Notes: generated by a model from the sequence alone, not told the origin. A stretch of DNA of 64,000 bases from Spisula solida (GCA_947247005.1 OX365957.1:14294817-14358816); one strand, 5' to 3'. Positions 12,150-24,475 are shown, numbered from the stretch's first letter. A program made the numbers and translations.

Positions 12150-12440
12150 AATATCAGTTAAGGAAAAAAACAGTATAATAAACAGTCAACATAACTTCAG
12201 TAAGAAGAAGAGAAAAAAATAAAGATAAAACAAACCAAAAATAAACAAACAACATTGCTAAACGATTGATTAGTGGTGTAATAACTATGTCAGCCACAGT
12301 TACCCTGAAAGCATCGAGAGTAGTTGTGGTTGCCACGTGGCTTGGTAAACTATTCCATAGCACAATTGAATGGGGAAAGAAGGAAACTTTCTGATAATCT
12401 GATTTGACTTGTATTTATCAAGTTAGGTCTCGAGTATACT
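12150..12440 (-). pseudogene. Non-LTR retrotransposon reverse-transcriptase C-terminal remnant
   Basis: Minus-strand translation gives TRDLT, two stop codons, IQVKSDYQKVSFFPHSIVLW and then NSLPSHVATTTTLDAFR. The pattern SFFP-x-(T/S)I-x-x-WN-x-LP-x-x-V..L..F is typical of the end of jockey/CR1/RTE-type LINE ORF2 proteins. Stops and lack of upstream RT motifs show a dead 5'-truncated fragment. The LINE clade cannot be assigned. Confidence 0.65.
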
Positions 12441-12984
12441 TTTTACCCAAAATCAGCATTACCAAAAAAATTGTCCAATATTGTTAAAGCTAATGTTATA
12501 AGAGAATTTAAACTTCAATGGGCTGAAAGATTAAAATACATAAAAAATATACGCAAATATATATCGTATATGCAAACTTCATGTATTAGCCATAGTTGAA
12601 TAGTATTAAAGATCCTATTGTTAGATCATATATGTTACCAAATTTAGAATTAGTGCGCACGAATTTGAAATCACAATACACCGGTTGATGATAGACTTTG
12701 CAAAAGTACTTGAAATAGAAACTGAAAAACTGAATCTGAAAGGACTTTGTATGCTGCAGATATTGTTAAACATTATTATGCTAAGCATTTTAAAAATCTT
12801 AGTATGGCAGTTCTAACAGTTCCTATAGGTAATGCCCAGTGAAAATGATGAAACAATTACTGCCACAGGAAACTTTATTCACCAGTGCTTTTTGGCTAGG
12901 CTAATATTTTAAGACTGTTAGCTTGACCACTCATCTATATTGTGTATGATCTACTAATATTGCTTACTGTTACATAGCCTTAAT

Positions 12985-13330
12985 TAATTGTGTTGTCTAA
13001 TTGTGAAACTATTGTTACTATATAAGTCCAAAATGAGAAAGAAATAAACTGGATGAAGATGTTCTGAAATGAAATAACCATGACTTTTTGTGCCTCAAAA
13101 GGCTGAATTTTCCATATTTTTGTGACAAAGTTACCATTCAAGAGCCATAAAGAAACTTATCAGTTAACACATAGGGTACCACTTAATGTATGGTTTTTAG
13201 ATCTACATTTAATAAACAAAACTATTCATTTTCTTCAAAAATATTGTTGATTAACAGTTTTGAAAATAGTGTTACTACGGACGAGTAAATGAGGAAAATA
13301 CATCTGTATACATATTTTGGCGGGCAGTGT
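12985..13330. mobile_element. Decayed copy of Tc1/mariner-like MITE
   Basis: Same internal order as the elements at 33860-34281 and 41513-41926: AAAGGCTGAATTTTCC, TTTTTGTGACAAAGTTACCA, AGGGTACCA, AATAAACAAAA and TTCTTCAAAAATATTGTTG, then a right end CATATTTTGGCGGGCAGTGT. The left inverted terminus is lost. Confidence 0.75.
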
Positions 13331-13532
13331 ATGTGCAAGTGCTTACAAATTGTACTATGGTATTATAGTGTGATTGTACATGTAATCTTGAAAGGGCCCA
13401 TGATTGGTACCTAATGAATTGTATTCGAATCCATTATTTTAAAGACTTTAGACGAAGCAGGAATCTAATTATTTGAATTTTAGACCAAATGACGACATTA
13501 TGTGTGAGATATAATCCGGGATTTTAGGTTAT

Positions 13533-13635
13533 AGTTAGAACATATTAAGTAAATTTTAATGATTAAAAAGGGCGGAGCGAGCGAAGCGAAGCGAGGCCTT
13601 TTTAGTCATTAAAATTTACTTAATATGTTCTAACT
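13533..13635. repeat. Near-perfect hairpin, 38-bp arms
   Basis: Arm 13533-13570 pairs with 13598-13635 with one mismatch. The 27-base loop is GC-rich with GCGAGCGAAGCGAAGCGAGG. The arms are AT-rich. Probably the ends of a minimal foldback element. Confidence 0.85.
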
Positions 13636-13639
13636 AACT

Positions 13640-16150
13640 TAGAATATAACATTCTGCATTCTGATTGGCCGATAGAAATTAGCGCCAACGCAAGACGTCA
13701 AGTATGTTAAGAGAAAATTTTAATGATTAAATTTTCATTTAACCGCGAAAATGCGGCGTTTTCATTGGCTCATAATGTAGGTTATATTCTAAACGAAAGA
13801 GGAAGTCCCCATAATTATAAATAATATTTTCTCGGTTTACCAAAACCTGCCGGTTTGGACCGCATGATGCTGGTTTTTACCCGTTCTTTGCAAATATTTG
13901 AGAAGTTGCACAACGATAAGAAAATATCTTCTTGTAGCGTTTAAAGTATGTCAGTTCAGTTTTTGTGAAATATAGAAAGGTAAGAACAATATTCATCAGT
14001 TATAAACTATCAAAATTTAGTAATTCTTAAAAATTAACTATATAACCTGCTTAATGCTAAAAGTGTACCAGAATTCGGATAGCATTGGTCGGAAGAAACG
14101 TGAGTTTAACTTTAGTTTAGATTTTAGCATATACTAATTATCGACTGTGAAACCAGTTGTTTTTCAAATTATATTAATCACTCTCGCACCTCATTCATGA
14201 TGTTATCCATCGACATGTGGGTATGTGATAATAGAAGCCAGTTTCCATTTTTACCTAGTCAAACCATTTTGAATTTGATGCGTTACAACTAGGGATACCC
14301 AGGGCCTAGATAACACAAGGGGAAATGAATCGATGTTCTTTATCAACCAATTATTGATTTTTTTCTGCGCCGTTGGTATAATCAGATAATTCGCTGGTCA
14401 CGTGGTTATCGATCGATTGCAGACGCTCGATTCCTAGCGCTGTTTATCGTACGTTTTTTGCGCTACTATCGGACAGATTACTACCATTGTTTATCGTTTT
14501 ATCAATTATTATACGATTTCGAAAAAGGTTTGTGTTATAGAACCCTTTAAGATTCTAGTTTCTTGTTATCTAATTTTTTAAGAGACAAAATAATTATTAA
14601 GCGCGCAACGGCGATTCAAAAAGCCGTCACTTAAAATATATTCCACCATTTCGAACGTCCTAGTATAGTATTTGCTATAGTAAAATTAGCGTCATTTGTT
14701 GAATACATATCCTATTTTGATAAATTAAAATGTTTTAGAATGCCGAAACACTGAACTTCATACTTTTCTACATTTTATTGAAAACAAACAAATAATCAAC
14801 GAACAACGGCGAGCTAAAAAGGCCGTCAGTGATAAGTTTACATGTGCTATCCGTTAAATGACTAAACTTAAAGGTTGACATTAATAAGTCGTTAAATATA
14901 ATACATGTACATGCTTTGCATATATTGCAAACATACTTCATCATAATTTACAAAGTTATTTACAACAAGAAAACTGTGATTTCTCCATAAGTGCTAAAAA
15001 TTGCCTCGGTAAAAAATTTAGTACTTTAAGAACACAAGTACATGCAGAATAGATCTACACCAGACCCCTTCATAATTCTTAACACGTTATAATAACATGT
15101 ATATAATATATTTCACAGAAACAAAATCCCACTATGTGGTTTGGTAATTACATAACAATACATAACCCCTGCGTGCAGTTTCTATGATTGGTTTTGACAA
15201 TTATATCGTGTTATGTTATAAACTTAATAAGTCACTGTGCCCTATCGAGATAAGCAATCAAGGTCGCCATCCATTAAGCAGTTTGCACAGTGGGGTTCCA
15301 ATATATTCCCAATCAATATATGGTGTCAAAATCTGGCACCTATATACTTAAACTTTGATCAGATCTTGCTAAGCTTGTTGTTACATTTTGTCACCTCATT
15401 TTTTCATGTAAACATGAAATGATCGAGCGAATAAAGGGTATTTCACTTGACTTGACTTGACTTTGACTTCGCTATAAACAAATAAATGATTAGCATAGAT
15501 CACAAAAAAACATTAAACACTCTATTTTTTGACATGTTTCTTGCTATATTCTTTATTTCTCTCATATATGTATATGCAAACTTTTTGGTATTTTCAATTT
15601 AATAATTAATATACATACAGTATTTGCTTGGACTGAATATAATCGTCCCAGATATTTGTGAAAGTATAGTTAAATCCCTGTTTTTACCCGCCTAATATTT
15701 TTTTGTCCATTCAATAAATAATCAAAAAAATTATCACGTGCAATGCTCGTATGTCAGTACTACCGATTTAAAACAATAAAAAGGAAAATGTGTCACATAA
15801 TATAGTAGTAAAGTGTAATTTAACACAGACATGTAAAAAATAATAATGCGTCAATAGATGGCTAGATATGTAAAATGGACGATTTTTGAACGCATCCAAA
15901 TTTCTTAATTCAATTCATACGGCGGCACAATTGTTTACTACCATTCGAGAATTATAAATAGTTTATAATTATCAAAATTTTACTGTTAAAACATAAAGAT
16001 TAAGTGCACATGGCGTTGAGCAAAAGTGCATAAAATTTGTTTTCACGCCATTTTGAAGAACAAAGGCGGCTTCAGACTAGGAATCAGCCAACTGTGATGT
16101 TCAATTTCTGTGATAAATCGACCGATACTTGAGAATGTATTCACACAAAT
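13640..16150. other. No gene recognised
   Basis: AT-rich interval. Notable only for a TTAATGATTAAATTTTCATTTAA palindromic stretch near 13720-13745 and for TTGAC repeats near 15450-15470 following GGTATTTCACTTGAC, which resemble the simple-repeat tail of a LINE or SINE. Confidence 0.5.
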
Positions 16151-16239
16151 ACATTGTCTGTCAACTTATCTAAACATAAGACTATGTTATTTAAACGATA
16201 TAGGGTTGAAGGAACTAATTGCACTGAAAATAAGTTGGC

Positions 16240-16345
16240 TGTAATTGTTGACGCTATCGGCGAGATTTTACAAAATGGCCGACTCGACAGTATCGCTCAC
16301 GTGATCACGGCTGAGATCTCACGAGGCTATGGCGCGTTACACACT
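16240..16345 (+). promoter_or_regulatory. Candidate RANGRF promoter/5' exon region
   Basis: A locally CpG-richer stretch about 1.1 kb upstream of the RANGRF ATG, with ACAAAATGGCCGAC (YY1-like site) and GCTCACGTGATCACGG containing the E-box TCACGTGA. The RANGRF ATG follows a splice acceptor, so an upstream non-coding exon is expected on this strand. Placement here is a guess from composition and motifs. Confidence 0.25.
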
Positions 16346-16444
16346 CCTATTAATAGAACAGCTCCTGGGATACCCGAGGATGGACTGACATATTTAATAA
16401 GCAGCCACTTGGGAAACAGCTTATCAGTCTAGCTGAGTGTATAG

Positions 16445-16565
16445 GAAGGGGAGTACTGGTACCATTTTATTTCGTCTTTGGTACGACGCGGCTTGGGATC
16501 AAACTTTGAGACCTACCAGACTTGAAGCAGACGCTCAACCACTAGGCTATCAAGGAGACGGTCAT
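16445..16565 (-). mobile_element. tRNA-headed SINE-like fragment
   Basis: On the minus strand, TAGCCTAGTGGTTGAGCG (A-box-like) and CTCAAAGTTTGATCCCAAGC (degenerate B box) lie about 25 bp apart, followed by GTACCAAAGACGAAATAAAA. A related sequence is at 40355-40470. Confidence 0.5.
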
Positions 16566-16884
16566 CGGTTTAGGCTGGAGGGTTGAACAGTCCTCAACAA
16601 ATATTTTTAAAAGCACTTGTCCTGCAATATAGACATAGAAGAAACCCCCAAACTCTTACTAGTCCTGCTAAAGAAGGAAAAAGATTTGCAGGACTTGCGG
16701 ACGAGTAGATTTATTTAGGCCTGTTGAAGATAGTTTTTATGTTAGATTTGTGTGGTGTGACCACTGTTGTTTTGAACTACATTTCATATTTTACCAGATA
16801 AATGAGGATAAAATCGTGTGTTTGAAATTAATTTTGAAATCTAGTCTATTCTTTCTTTAAGTCACTGTATAGTGTTGATAAAAA

Positions 16885-17170
16885 ATGTTTTTATGCCCCC
16901 CTATCGATAGATGGGGAGGCATATAGTGATTCACCTGTCCGTCCGTCCGTTCGTCCGTCCTGGTTAACCCAAATTGACCGTTTCTTCTAGCATTAATATG
17001 GCTTGCTACAAAGCTTTCATACTTGCATGGATGTTGTGTATGAACACTCTCCACACGCCTGTACCACCTAACCCCATTTTGACCTTCACCTTGACCTAAT
17101 TTTGGACTTAGACTTATTGATGGACAAGGCTTCCACAGGGGGCATAAGTGTTTAGTGAACGCAGTCTTGT
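16885..17170. repeat. Dispersed repeat ending in TGCCCCC / GGGGGCA
   Basis: Begins TTATGCCCCCCTATCGATAG, contains CCGTCCGTCCGTTCGTCCG and GACCTTCACCTTGACC, and ends GGGGGCATAAGTG. The inverted copy is at 38195-38490, alignable over its whole length. Confidence 0.8.
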
Positions 17171-17449
17171 TTTTTGTTATAATGTGAATTCTACAGATGT
17201 TATAAATATAAAAATGAAAAACAATTACATAAACGCTATTCTTGCATTAAATAAAACATCAACTTTATTATAAATTCCAACATATTTTAATTGACATTTT
17301 CTTGTGATATATTTTATAAATTCACCCTACTGCGTTTTAACAACACATTTTTTCCCCCGTAAACTTGCTAAACACATGGGTGAAACAGCCTGTTTTTACT
17401 GGAATAACACTTTGACTAATGGTATTTTCAAAAACATGTTTAATTTCAG

Positions 17450-20400
17450 ATGTCTGAACAACAACTTTTTGGTGGAGCATTTTCTGTGGTACTTCCAGAA
17501 GCAAGGAATGACATGAGGTATTTATAAACTACCGATGTGTCTGGTAGAATCAGAAAGATTAATTCAATGGTGTCCTACTTTACGGACCAATTTTACTGAA
17601 TCAAGCATATAAAATGATGACAACAACAGTACAGCACCTACATACATGTAGAAGTGTAGATTTCAGAAGTGGGAGGGGATTATAGGATTAGGAATGGTCT
17701 CTGTCCATGTGTCCGCCCCTAACAAAATTGAGTCTGCTTCATAACTTTTTAATGCAATGTTCGAACTGTGCCGGATCAAGGTCACAGTCAGTTCAAGGTC
17801 CAAAGTTTTGAACCTTACATTGCATTCACTATCCATTAAAGCGATGGGGATTACAGCTGTCTTTTGGACTGCCTTGTAATTGTCTCAATGTCTAATTTAC
17901 TGATAGTACTACATTGTGACATAAAGAATGAGTTTATGCAACTCTAAATTGTAAAAGCAGCTGGGTTGACTTAAAAGCAGCTGATTTGAGCTTTTATTGA
18001 AATTGATTATTAGAGAGGGTGATATCCTTATAATATTTTCATGGTAGTTATAGCTACAGATGAGTATGTGAAGTTGTCACCATGGGGAGTATTTCATGTC
18101 TAGTAACAAAAAATTAGCTGATTCATGATATACGCCTCTTACATTGGTCATTGTTAGTAAGTTAAATGTAATTCACAAAAAAATATAATTATTCACACTT
18201 TGAAGTATCTTGTCTAAAAATAGACATGACACTTCAACTTGATCTAAAAATAGAAATGGGTTACCCAGGGAATTTTGAAGGAAAAGCAAAATATTTCTTG
18301 TCACATTACAGGCAATTCATTATTACAACATTACAGGCAATAATGAAATAAATAAAAAAAAATGCACAAAATGTTTCCTATTTTGACTATAATATATATC
18401 ATTTTATATGCATATTAATTGACTTTAATTCTTCATGTATTTCATCTTGTAAGAAGTATGTTATTATGTAACGAAAATCATATTACTAATATGATATTAG
18501 TGGCACACAAAGTTACATTTGGCACATATTCATATTCCATGCTACTGTGATACTAGGGCTAAAGTACTAAAATAGAAATGAAGCAAACAGATATTGTTTG
18601 TTTGGTATGATAAAAATATATTGTCCTGTGATGATGGGGGAACTTTGTTCAAAGAATTTTGTTCTTACATGTAAGTAACAATTTCTTTACAAATTTGGGA
18701 AATTTTGACCTTGCATACCGGTGTAGCAGTCCTTTTTTCCCCAGGCCAGTTTTTCCCCGGGGGAAAAATGGATAGGCGGAAATTTGGCCTGTTCGGTATG
18801 ACTTTACATTCACTCAGTCAGCAATATTTGTTATATTTTATTTATTATAGTGTTGTTCGTCAGATACCCGATAATCAGGAAGTGTTTGCACATCCAAGAA
18901 CAGATCAAAGTATTATTATAGAATTACTGGAGGCTGTAGATGATCAACAACCAGATGATGTGGCCATAAGGTATAGTGAAAAATAAAAAATCTGTCAAAA
19001 ACAAAAAGAACTATGGGTAGTTATAAATAATCAGAGATAATACAATACTTTCAGTCGTATACCTCATGTACTGCAGTGACAACGATCATATCAATGTCAT
19101 TTGAGCAACTTTCTTTGGAGTTGTTTCGGTGGCGCAGTCGGTATGGCCGTTGAGGTCAAGCACCACCCACCAAATGAGTGTTCATATAATTACGACTTTC
19201 AAAAAATCATGCATACATTTTTATCATGTTTGCTTTAGTTTACCTATTGCTTAATATGCTGACTTCAGTAGAAATTTGAAGTGTGTAGTAGTTTATATAC
19301 AAGTTCTTCAAGTACATGTATGAGAGATCTTGGGTTTGAACCAAGGCTGTGACGTACCAATGTCATGAAAATGGTACAGATATATCTCCCTTGCTTTGTG
19401 CTCAGCGTAACTAAAGTGTTTAAAACAGCTACTTCGCCTGGTGTTTGGATAAATTATTTAATGTGACGTGGTAGTCTTTATTTGACTGAAATGATGTTGA
19501 CCAATGGGTCTTAAAACAGTATTCAAATAAAAGTGTACCCGGTAATTCAATATTTGTGAGACTAAATGCACTGTATGTATGTGTACGTTCCACATTATCC
19601 CACAGAACAATTTGTTTCTATTTTCCAGTACACATTTCAATGACCTTGCCACAGCGAATGGTGCTGCTGATGACTCCAAGATTATTCACACAGAGCAGAT
19701 CCCAGAAGAGAATCTTGCTATGAACGAGTAAGTGTATAATAGGTTAAAATAAAAACATGTGGTTTCAGGTCAACCCTAATCAGAGGTTACACTAGCTTCA
19801 TAAATCTGATATGTGTTCATTACAAGAAAACCTACCCTGTAACCTAGAACTGAAATTAATAGATCTGCAAAGAATTCCAGTATATCACAGAAATTTGCAA
19901 AAAATCTTACTTATACACTACACCTTTTCCAGAACGGCCCTCTCTAAAACAACTTAAAATTTTGCCTTAGCTGATATTTACCGTAAATTTAACCTCTGTT
20001 GGGCAACACCTCTGAATAACAGTCAATATTTGCAGCTCCCCAAGTGTGTTGCTCTACCAGGGGCGTAGCCAGGCTTGAATGGATGTTACGCACAAAAGCC
20101 TTGAAGTGGGTGATAGGGGTGGTGAGTGCCTCATGTTCGTTGAGATTAGGGATAACATGCAAAATTGAATGATTTGTTGCTTATAATAACCGGGTGGCTA
20201 CAAATATTGTATCGTAGTGGGGTGGATTTGGGAGGGTTGTCCCCTCCCGTAGAAGATGTTTTTCAAGGTTTGAATGAAAATGGTGAAATTTCGTGTTGAA
20301 AAATCAAACTTCGAGATATAAAGTACAACATCCCGAGATTTTGACTTTAATGTCATTTTTTGGCTGTATTGATGCTTTTACTTTTTAAATTGATGTTACG

Positions 20401-22360
20401 CACGTGCGTAAGTGCGTATGGCTGGCTACGCCCCTGTCTACAGAGGTTAAGGTACACATTGTATAAAAATGAAATGAAATTAATTGATATTTCCAATGAT
20501 CTAAACACACAGATGGGTGGGAGAAAATGCAAATAGCATGCAGCAGATTCTTTTATTTTGCATCAGAAAATTCTGATTTGAATGAGGCAAATCGGGTATT
20601 TTCTGATTTTACGACTAAGCGCTGTGCCGAGACATTGTGTGGCCAATATCTCACTCTTAACTTATTTTCTGATAAACTTTGAATTTCCATTAAAATGAGA
20701 GTTACAAATTCTGGCTCTTTCAGATCTGTTATTTCATTCCTTGACTGATTTCAATAAATGAGGTAACATTACTGAATAATATATCTATTGCATAGAATTA
20801 TTAGTTTTTGCCTGTGTTCAATAAAACAGGAGATACAAGGTTTTAAAAACAAAGGAGATTTCGCAAGATTTCAGAAGATATTATGAGATTTGGTACATCA
20901 TTCCAATCTTTGTATTATTAGATCTTTGATATTTTTATTGCAGAGCTGCAAGCTGTTGGTATTTTATGGGTGAACAGAACATCTCAAAGTTCAATGAAGC
21001 CGCCAAGAATACTGTGGTACTACATATGGGATTGTTTCGTATCCCACGATACACCACAGATATTCTCATAACTTTCAATGATCCGATCAACATCAGGTAA
21101 GATCCTCGAATATGTAGTGCTTAGCGCGATTGTTGTCTTATCTGGCGACCTGAGTTCAAATCCGGGTGGAGGCACACATATATGCCCGCCATATTTCAGC
21201 AGAAAGCTGACTGGCAAATAAAGGCTATGCTAGCATGCATTTTTTTTAAAAAATGTAGGTTATCTTTTAGTTTATTTTCTTGCAAGTATCGTCACTCGAA
21301 GCTAAAGGCCTTTGGGCTATTAGGCAGGGATAAAAACTGAACAGCCACACACTATGCCTGTGTCAGTCCAACGGAAACAAAATTATCGGAGCAAAACAGG
21401 CGTCACAAAATGAAAAGATCTCCGCAAATATTAACGGCAAAATTTCAAGCATTTGTCTCAAGACTCAGATTTGAGCAAATCTCAATTTGAGATGTGATTT
21501 CTAGTTGAAATGCTGAGTGAGATTTGGGCTTGGGCTGGTTATATAACCAGATAGAGAAGTTGTTGATTTAATGATTGATTGATCATGACTTGAAGAGGAA
21601 AAACTTTGCATTTGTTGTCAGCAGGTTAAAGGCATAAGCTTTTTTCTGTATGTACAATATTATTAAGCGGTGGCCTAGAGGTAGGGCGCGCGCTTCGGGA
21701 TCGAGAGGTCCCGGGTTCAACCCCCGTCTGGACCACTGCTTAATTTCTCTGAGCACAAATAACCCACATCCTCCACTCGACCAAGGTGTGAATTGGTACC
21801 TGTGAGGGCTGTGTCTGAACATGTTCAATAGTCCTGGGCACCGAAGATCGATGTTGGCTGCACACCCACCAGGAGAGAAATAGTCTCCCCAGGGAGACTC
21901 GAACTTAAGTTTCCATAGGTAGCCCAATGAACAGGGGAAGTTTAAATGTCATAGGGTGGCTGAACGGCTGAACTGCTGAAAGCAGCCCTAGAAAATTGGT
22001 AACTTTTCTTATTAAAATTTAGCAGAAATCTCATACTTTGTTTGGAAGGTTTATTGTATTGAATAGCCATGAAAATGACATTTTTTGCTAAATATGACAT
22101 TTTGCCTTATATATTGCGATAATAAATTGAAGTCCTTTCAAACATACTCAAAATGTGAAATTTCCAAATTTTTCGAATATGGGTGCTTTAGGAGTTTAAA
22201 AAAAAAAGGTTTACTAACATATATTGTTTTATACTTCAGCCTGGAGAGTAGCAGTCATCATGCCGTACCTACTTCTGTCGTCAGATGGAATAAAGATGAT
22301 TTCCGTACAGTACTAGCCACACTGAAGCTGTTAGATGCTGAAATATTCGGTGTTGAATGA
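17450..22360 (+). CDS. RANGRF: Ran guanine nucleotide release factor (MOG1 homologue), five exons
   Basis: Exons 17450-17517, 18851-18970, 19629-19727, 20944-21096 and 22240-22360. Junctions are GT/AG with consistent phase, and the joined CDS is 561 nt, encoding 186 aa, the length I recall for human MOG1. The N-terminus reads LFGGAFSVVLP, then exon 2 has IPDNQEVFAHPRTDQSIIIE, the signature of the family. Exon 4 encodes the WYFMGEQNISKFNEAAKN helix and a strand ending in ILITFNDP. Exon 5 ends in LLDAEIFGVE, like the vertebrate C-terminus. MOG1 binds the GTPase Ran and promotes nucleotide release, and in vertebrates also aids sodium-channel trafficking. The ATG follows directly after TTTCAG, so a non-coding 5' exon spliced to the ATG is likely. 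The gene faces calsyntenin tail to tail, with about 8.4 kb between stop codons. A minisatellite begins within a few bases of the stop. Confidence 0.95.
19128..19180 (+). repeat. tRNA-like A-box fragment in RANGRF intron
   Basis: GGTGGCGCAGTCGGTATGGC resembles the 5' part of a tRNA gene or SINE head. No matching B box is seen within a normal distance, so only a fragment is called. Confidence 0.35.
21105..21250 (+). mobile_element. tRNA-derived SINE, family 1, in RANGRF intron
   Basis: GTAGTGCTTAGCGCGATTG (head) and GAGTTCAAATCCGGGTGGAG (B box), then GGCACACATATATGCCCGCC, ATATTTCAGCAGAAAGCTGA and CAAATAAAGGCTATGC with an A/T tail. Matches 23875-24003 (inverted) and 43738-43885. Confidence 0.8.
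21660..21940 (+). mobile_element. tRNA-derived SINE, family 2, in RANGRF intron
   Basis: Head with A box TGGCCTAGAGGTAGGG and B box GGGTTCAACCCCC, 47 bp apart, in an order and spacing like a tRNA gene. The body contains GTGTGAATTGGTACCTGTGA and CCCCAGGGAGACTCGAACTT. The body is far longer than a tRNA, and the D and anticodon arms do not pair well by eye, so it is a SINE rather than a tRNA gene. Confidence 0.75.
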
Positions 22361-22364
22361 TTGG

Positions 22365-23125
22365 CTATCTCTGCACGGAGGGCGTGGTCTAAGTGTGACA
22401 TAATATGATGTAGAGCTCATCAACTGGGAGGGAACTTAAGTCATAGGGCGGGGGTCTCCATGTATCCATATTATCGATGCACTAATGATTAGCTCTCAGT
22501 ATACGGAGGGTGTGGTCTAAGTGTGACATAATATGATGTAGAGCTCTTCACTGAGGATGGAGCTTAAGTCATTGGGCAGGGGTCTCGTGTACCCGCATTA
22601 TCGATGCACTAATAATTAGCTCTCAGTGTATCGAGGGTGTGGTCTATGTGTGACATAATATGATGTAGAGCTCTTCACATGGGAGGGAACTGAAGTCATT
22701 GGGCGGGGGTCTCGTGTACCCGTATTATCGATGCACTAATGATTAACTCTCAGTGTATGGAGGGTTTGTCTATGTGTGACATAACATGATGTAGAGCTCT
22801 TCACATGGGAGGGAACTGAAGTCATTGGGCGGGGGTCTCGTGTACCCGTATTATCGATGCACTAATGATTAACTCTCAGTGTATGGAGGGTTTGTCTACG
22901 TGTGACATAACATGATGTAGAGCTCTTCACCTGGGAGAGAACTAAAGTCATTGGGTGGGGTCTCTTGTCTTAGTATTATCGATGCACTAATGATTAGCTC
23001 TCAGTGTATGGATGGTTTAGTCTACGTGTGACATAATAATTATGATGTAGAACTCTTCACGAGGGAGGGAACTTAAGTCATTGGGTGGGTGTCTCGTGTC
23101 CCTATATTATCGACGCACTGATGAG
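22365..23125. repeat. Minisatellite, 126-128 bp x 6, directly after the RANGRF stop
   Basis: GTGTGACATAA recurs at 22393, 22521, 22648, 22774, 22900 and 23026. Each unit also has TATCGATGCACTAATGATTA and CTCTCAGTGTA. Units 4 and 5 are almost identical, showing recent turnover. Any RANGRF 3' UTR would begin in this array. Confidence 0.92.
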
Positions 23126-23874
23126 TGTAATGGACCAGTTGCCAGATGAAATTGGTTTTTTTTGGAGGGTCAAAGAAATCATTTTAATGTGGAACAAATG
23201 GCTTCAATGTACCACTAAATACATGAAGTAAATTAATTCTTATTACAGGTGAACTTGGACCTTGTTTGACAACTGGCGGCTGGTCAGGTCTCATTTGGTA
23301 GACTTGACTTCACCGAAGGGACACATATTATAGATTATAGTGTAAATGTTGGTAGCATGAGAGTCATAGTGTTGCTACTGTAAAATGGTCTGCTTGCTTA
23401 TAAATATATTGTACTTCTGTATTTATATTATAACCTTTGCATGGTGTCAAATTGTAAGAATGTATGCAGCAACGACAGGCATTGGTCCCATAGACAAACT
23501 CCAGGGCTCGGTGCAAAACTATGGTAACTACATCAATTTATATAGGCGTGTACCATAGTTATCACTATGCCCTCAAACTGCACTCAACGAGAAACAGTGG
23601 TCCCATAGACAAACTGCACTCAATTCTGGGGATTAAGTGACACTTCGGATCCCTTGCTTTCTATGAAACTTCCATCATACTTCAATATGTTATATAAGTG
23701 ACAAATTCTGATATATTTGGAAACAAATCAAGAATACCTTATATATTATGATGTCATGAATTGATTTTCTTGGGATTTTGATGCAGCATTGTAATGACCC
23801 ATGTCTGATCATGCAGCTTATATATTTCTTTATTGAATGAAGATTTGTACTCAATGATGTACATGCCAAGCATA

Positions 23875-24003
23875 GCCTTTATTTGCCAGTCAGCTTTCTG
23901 CTGAAATATGGCAGGCATATATGTGTGCCTCTACCCTGATTTGAACCCGGGTCGCCAGATTAGAGGGCAAGCTCGCTAACCATCGAGCTACTGAGGCCAC
24001 ATT
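23875..24003 (-). mobile_element. tRNA-derived SINE, family 1
   Basis: On the minus strand: GGCCTCAGTAGCTCGATGGT (A box), CTGGCGACCCGGGTTCAAAT (B box), then GAGGCACACATATATGCCTG and AGCAGAAAGCTGACTGGCAA. The most complete head of the three copies. Confidence 0.8.
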
Positions 24004-24177
24004 TGTTTGTATTGTAAATGTACCAACTTTTGTCCAACAACTTCAAATACACATACAATGTACTATGAATGTGTGTTGCTTGTTTAGTAAGGAAATAGTT
24101 TCACTTCTATGTTAGAATGCTTGTATCAAATAAAATTTATCGATTAATATTTATTGTTCTTTATATTCTTTAAAATG

Positions 24178-24475
24178 CAGCAATACCATGTGACTTTAGG
24201 CTACAGATCCAAGTCGAAATTTCTCAACATTGGAAAACAAGAAGTATTTTATTTCTTCATCGATTTCTATGAAACATACGCTATGCTAAGGGAAAAATTA
24301 TTTGCTTTCTATGAAATATAAGACCCTTTTCAGCAGCTATGCCATTTTGTCAAGCACCCTGTGAACCTACATATTTTATGGTTTCACGGGGTGCTGGCTG
24401 CTGAAAAAGGTTTTGTTTTCCAATGTTGACAAATTTGGACTTGGACCTGTAGCCAAAAGTCATGTGGTATTGCTA
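24178..24475. mobile_element. Foldback MITE with about 58-bp inverted ends
   Basis: Left GCAATACCATGTGACTTT, GGCTACAGATCCAAGTC and CAACATTGGAAAAC recur inverted at the right end (GTTTTCCAATGTTG, GGACCTGTAGCC, AAAGTCATGTGGTATTGC). A second inner pair (CCTTTTCAGCAGC.. and GCTGCTGAAAAAGG) extends the stem. Confidence 0.85.

Noticed and set aside
16154..16432. 92-aa plus-strand open frame
   Set aside because: No family similarity; overlaps the candidate promoter patch and reads into a SINE-like sequence.
21663..21740. Possible tRNA gene
   Set aside because: A and B boxes are good, but the arms do not pair by eye and the sequence continues into a SINE body.
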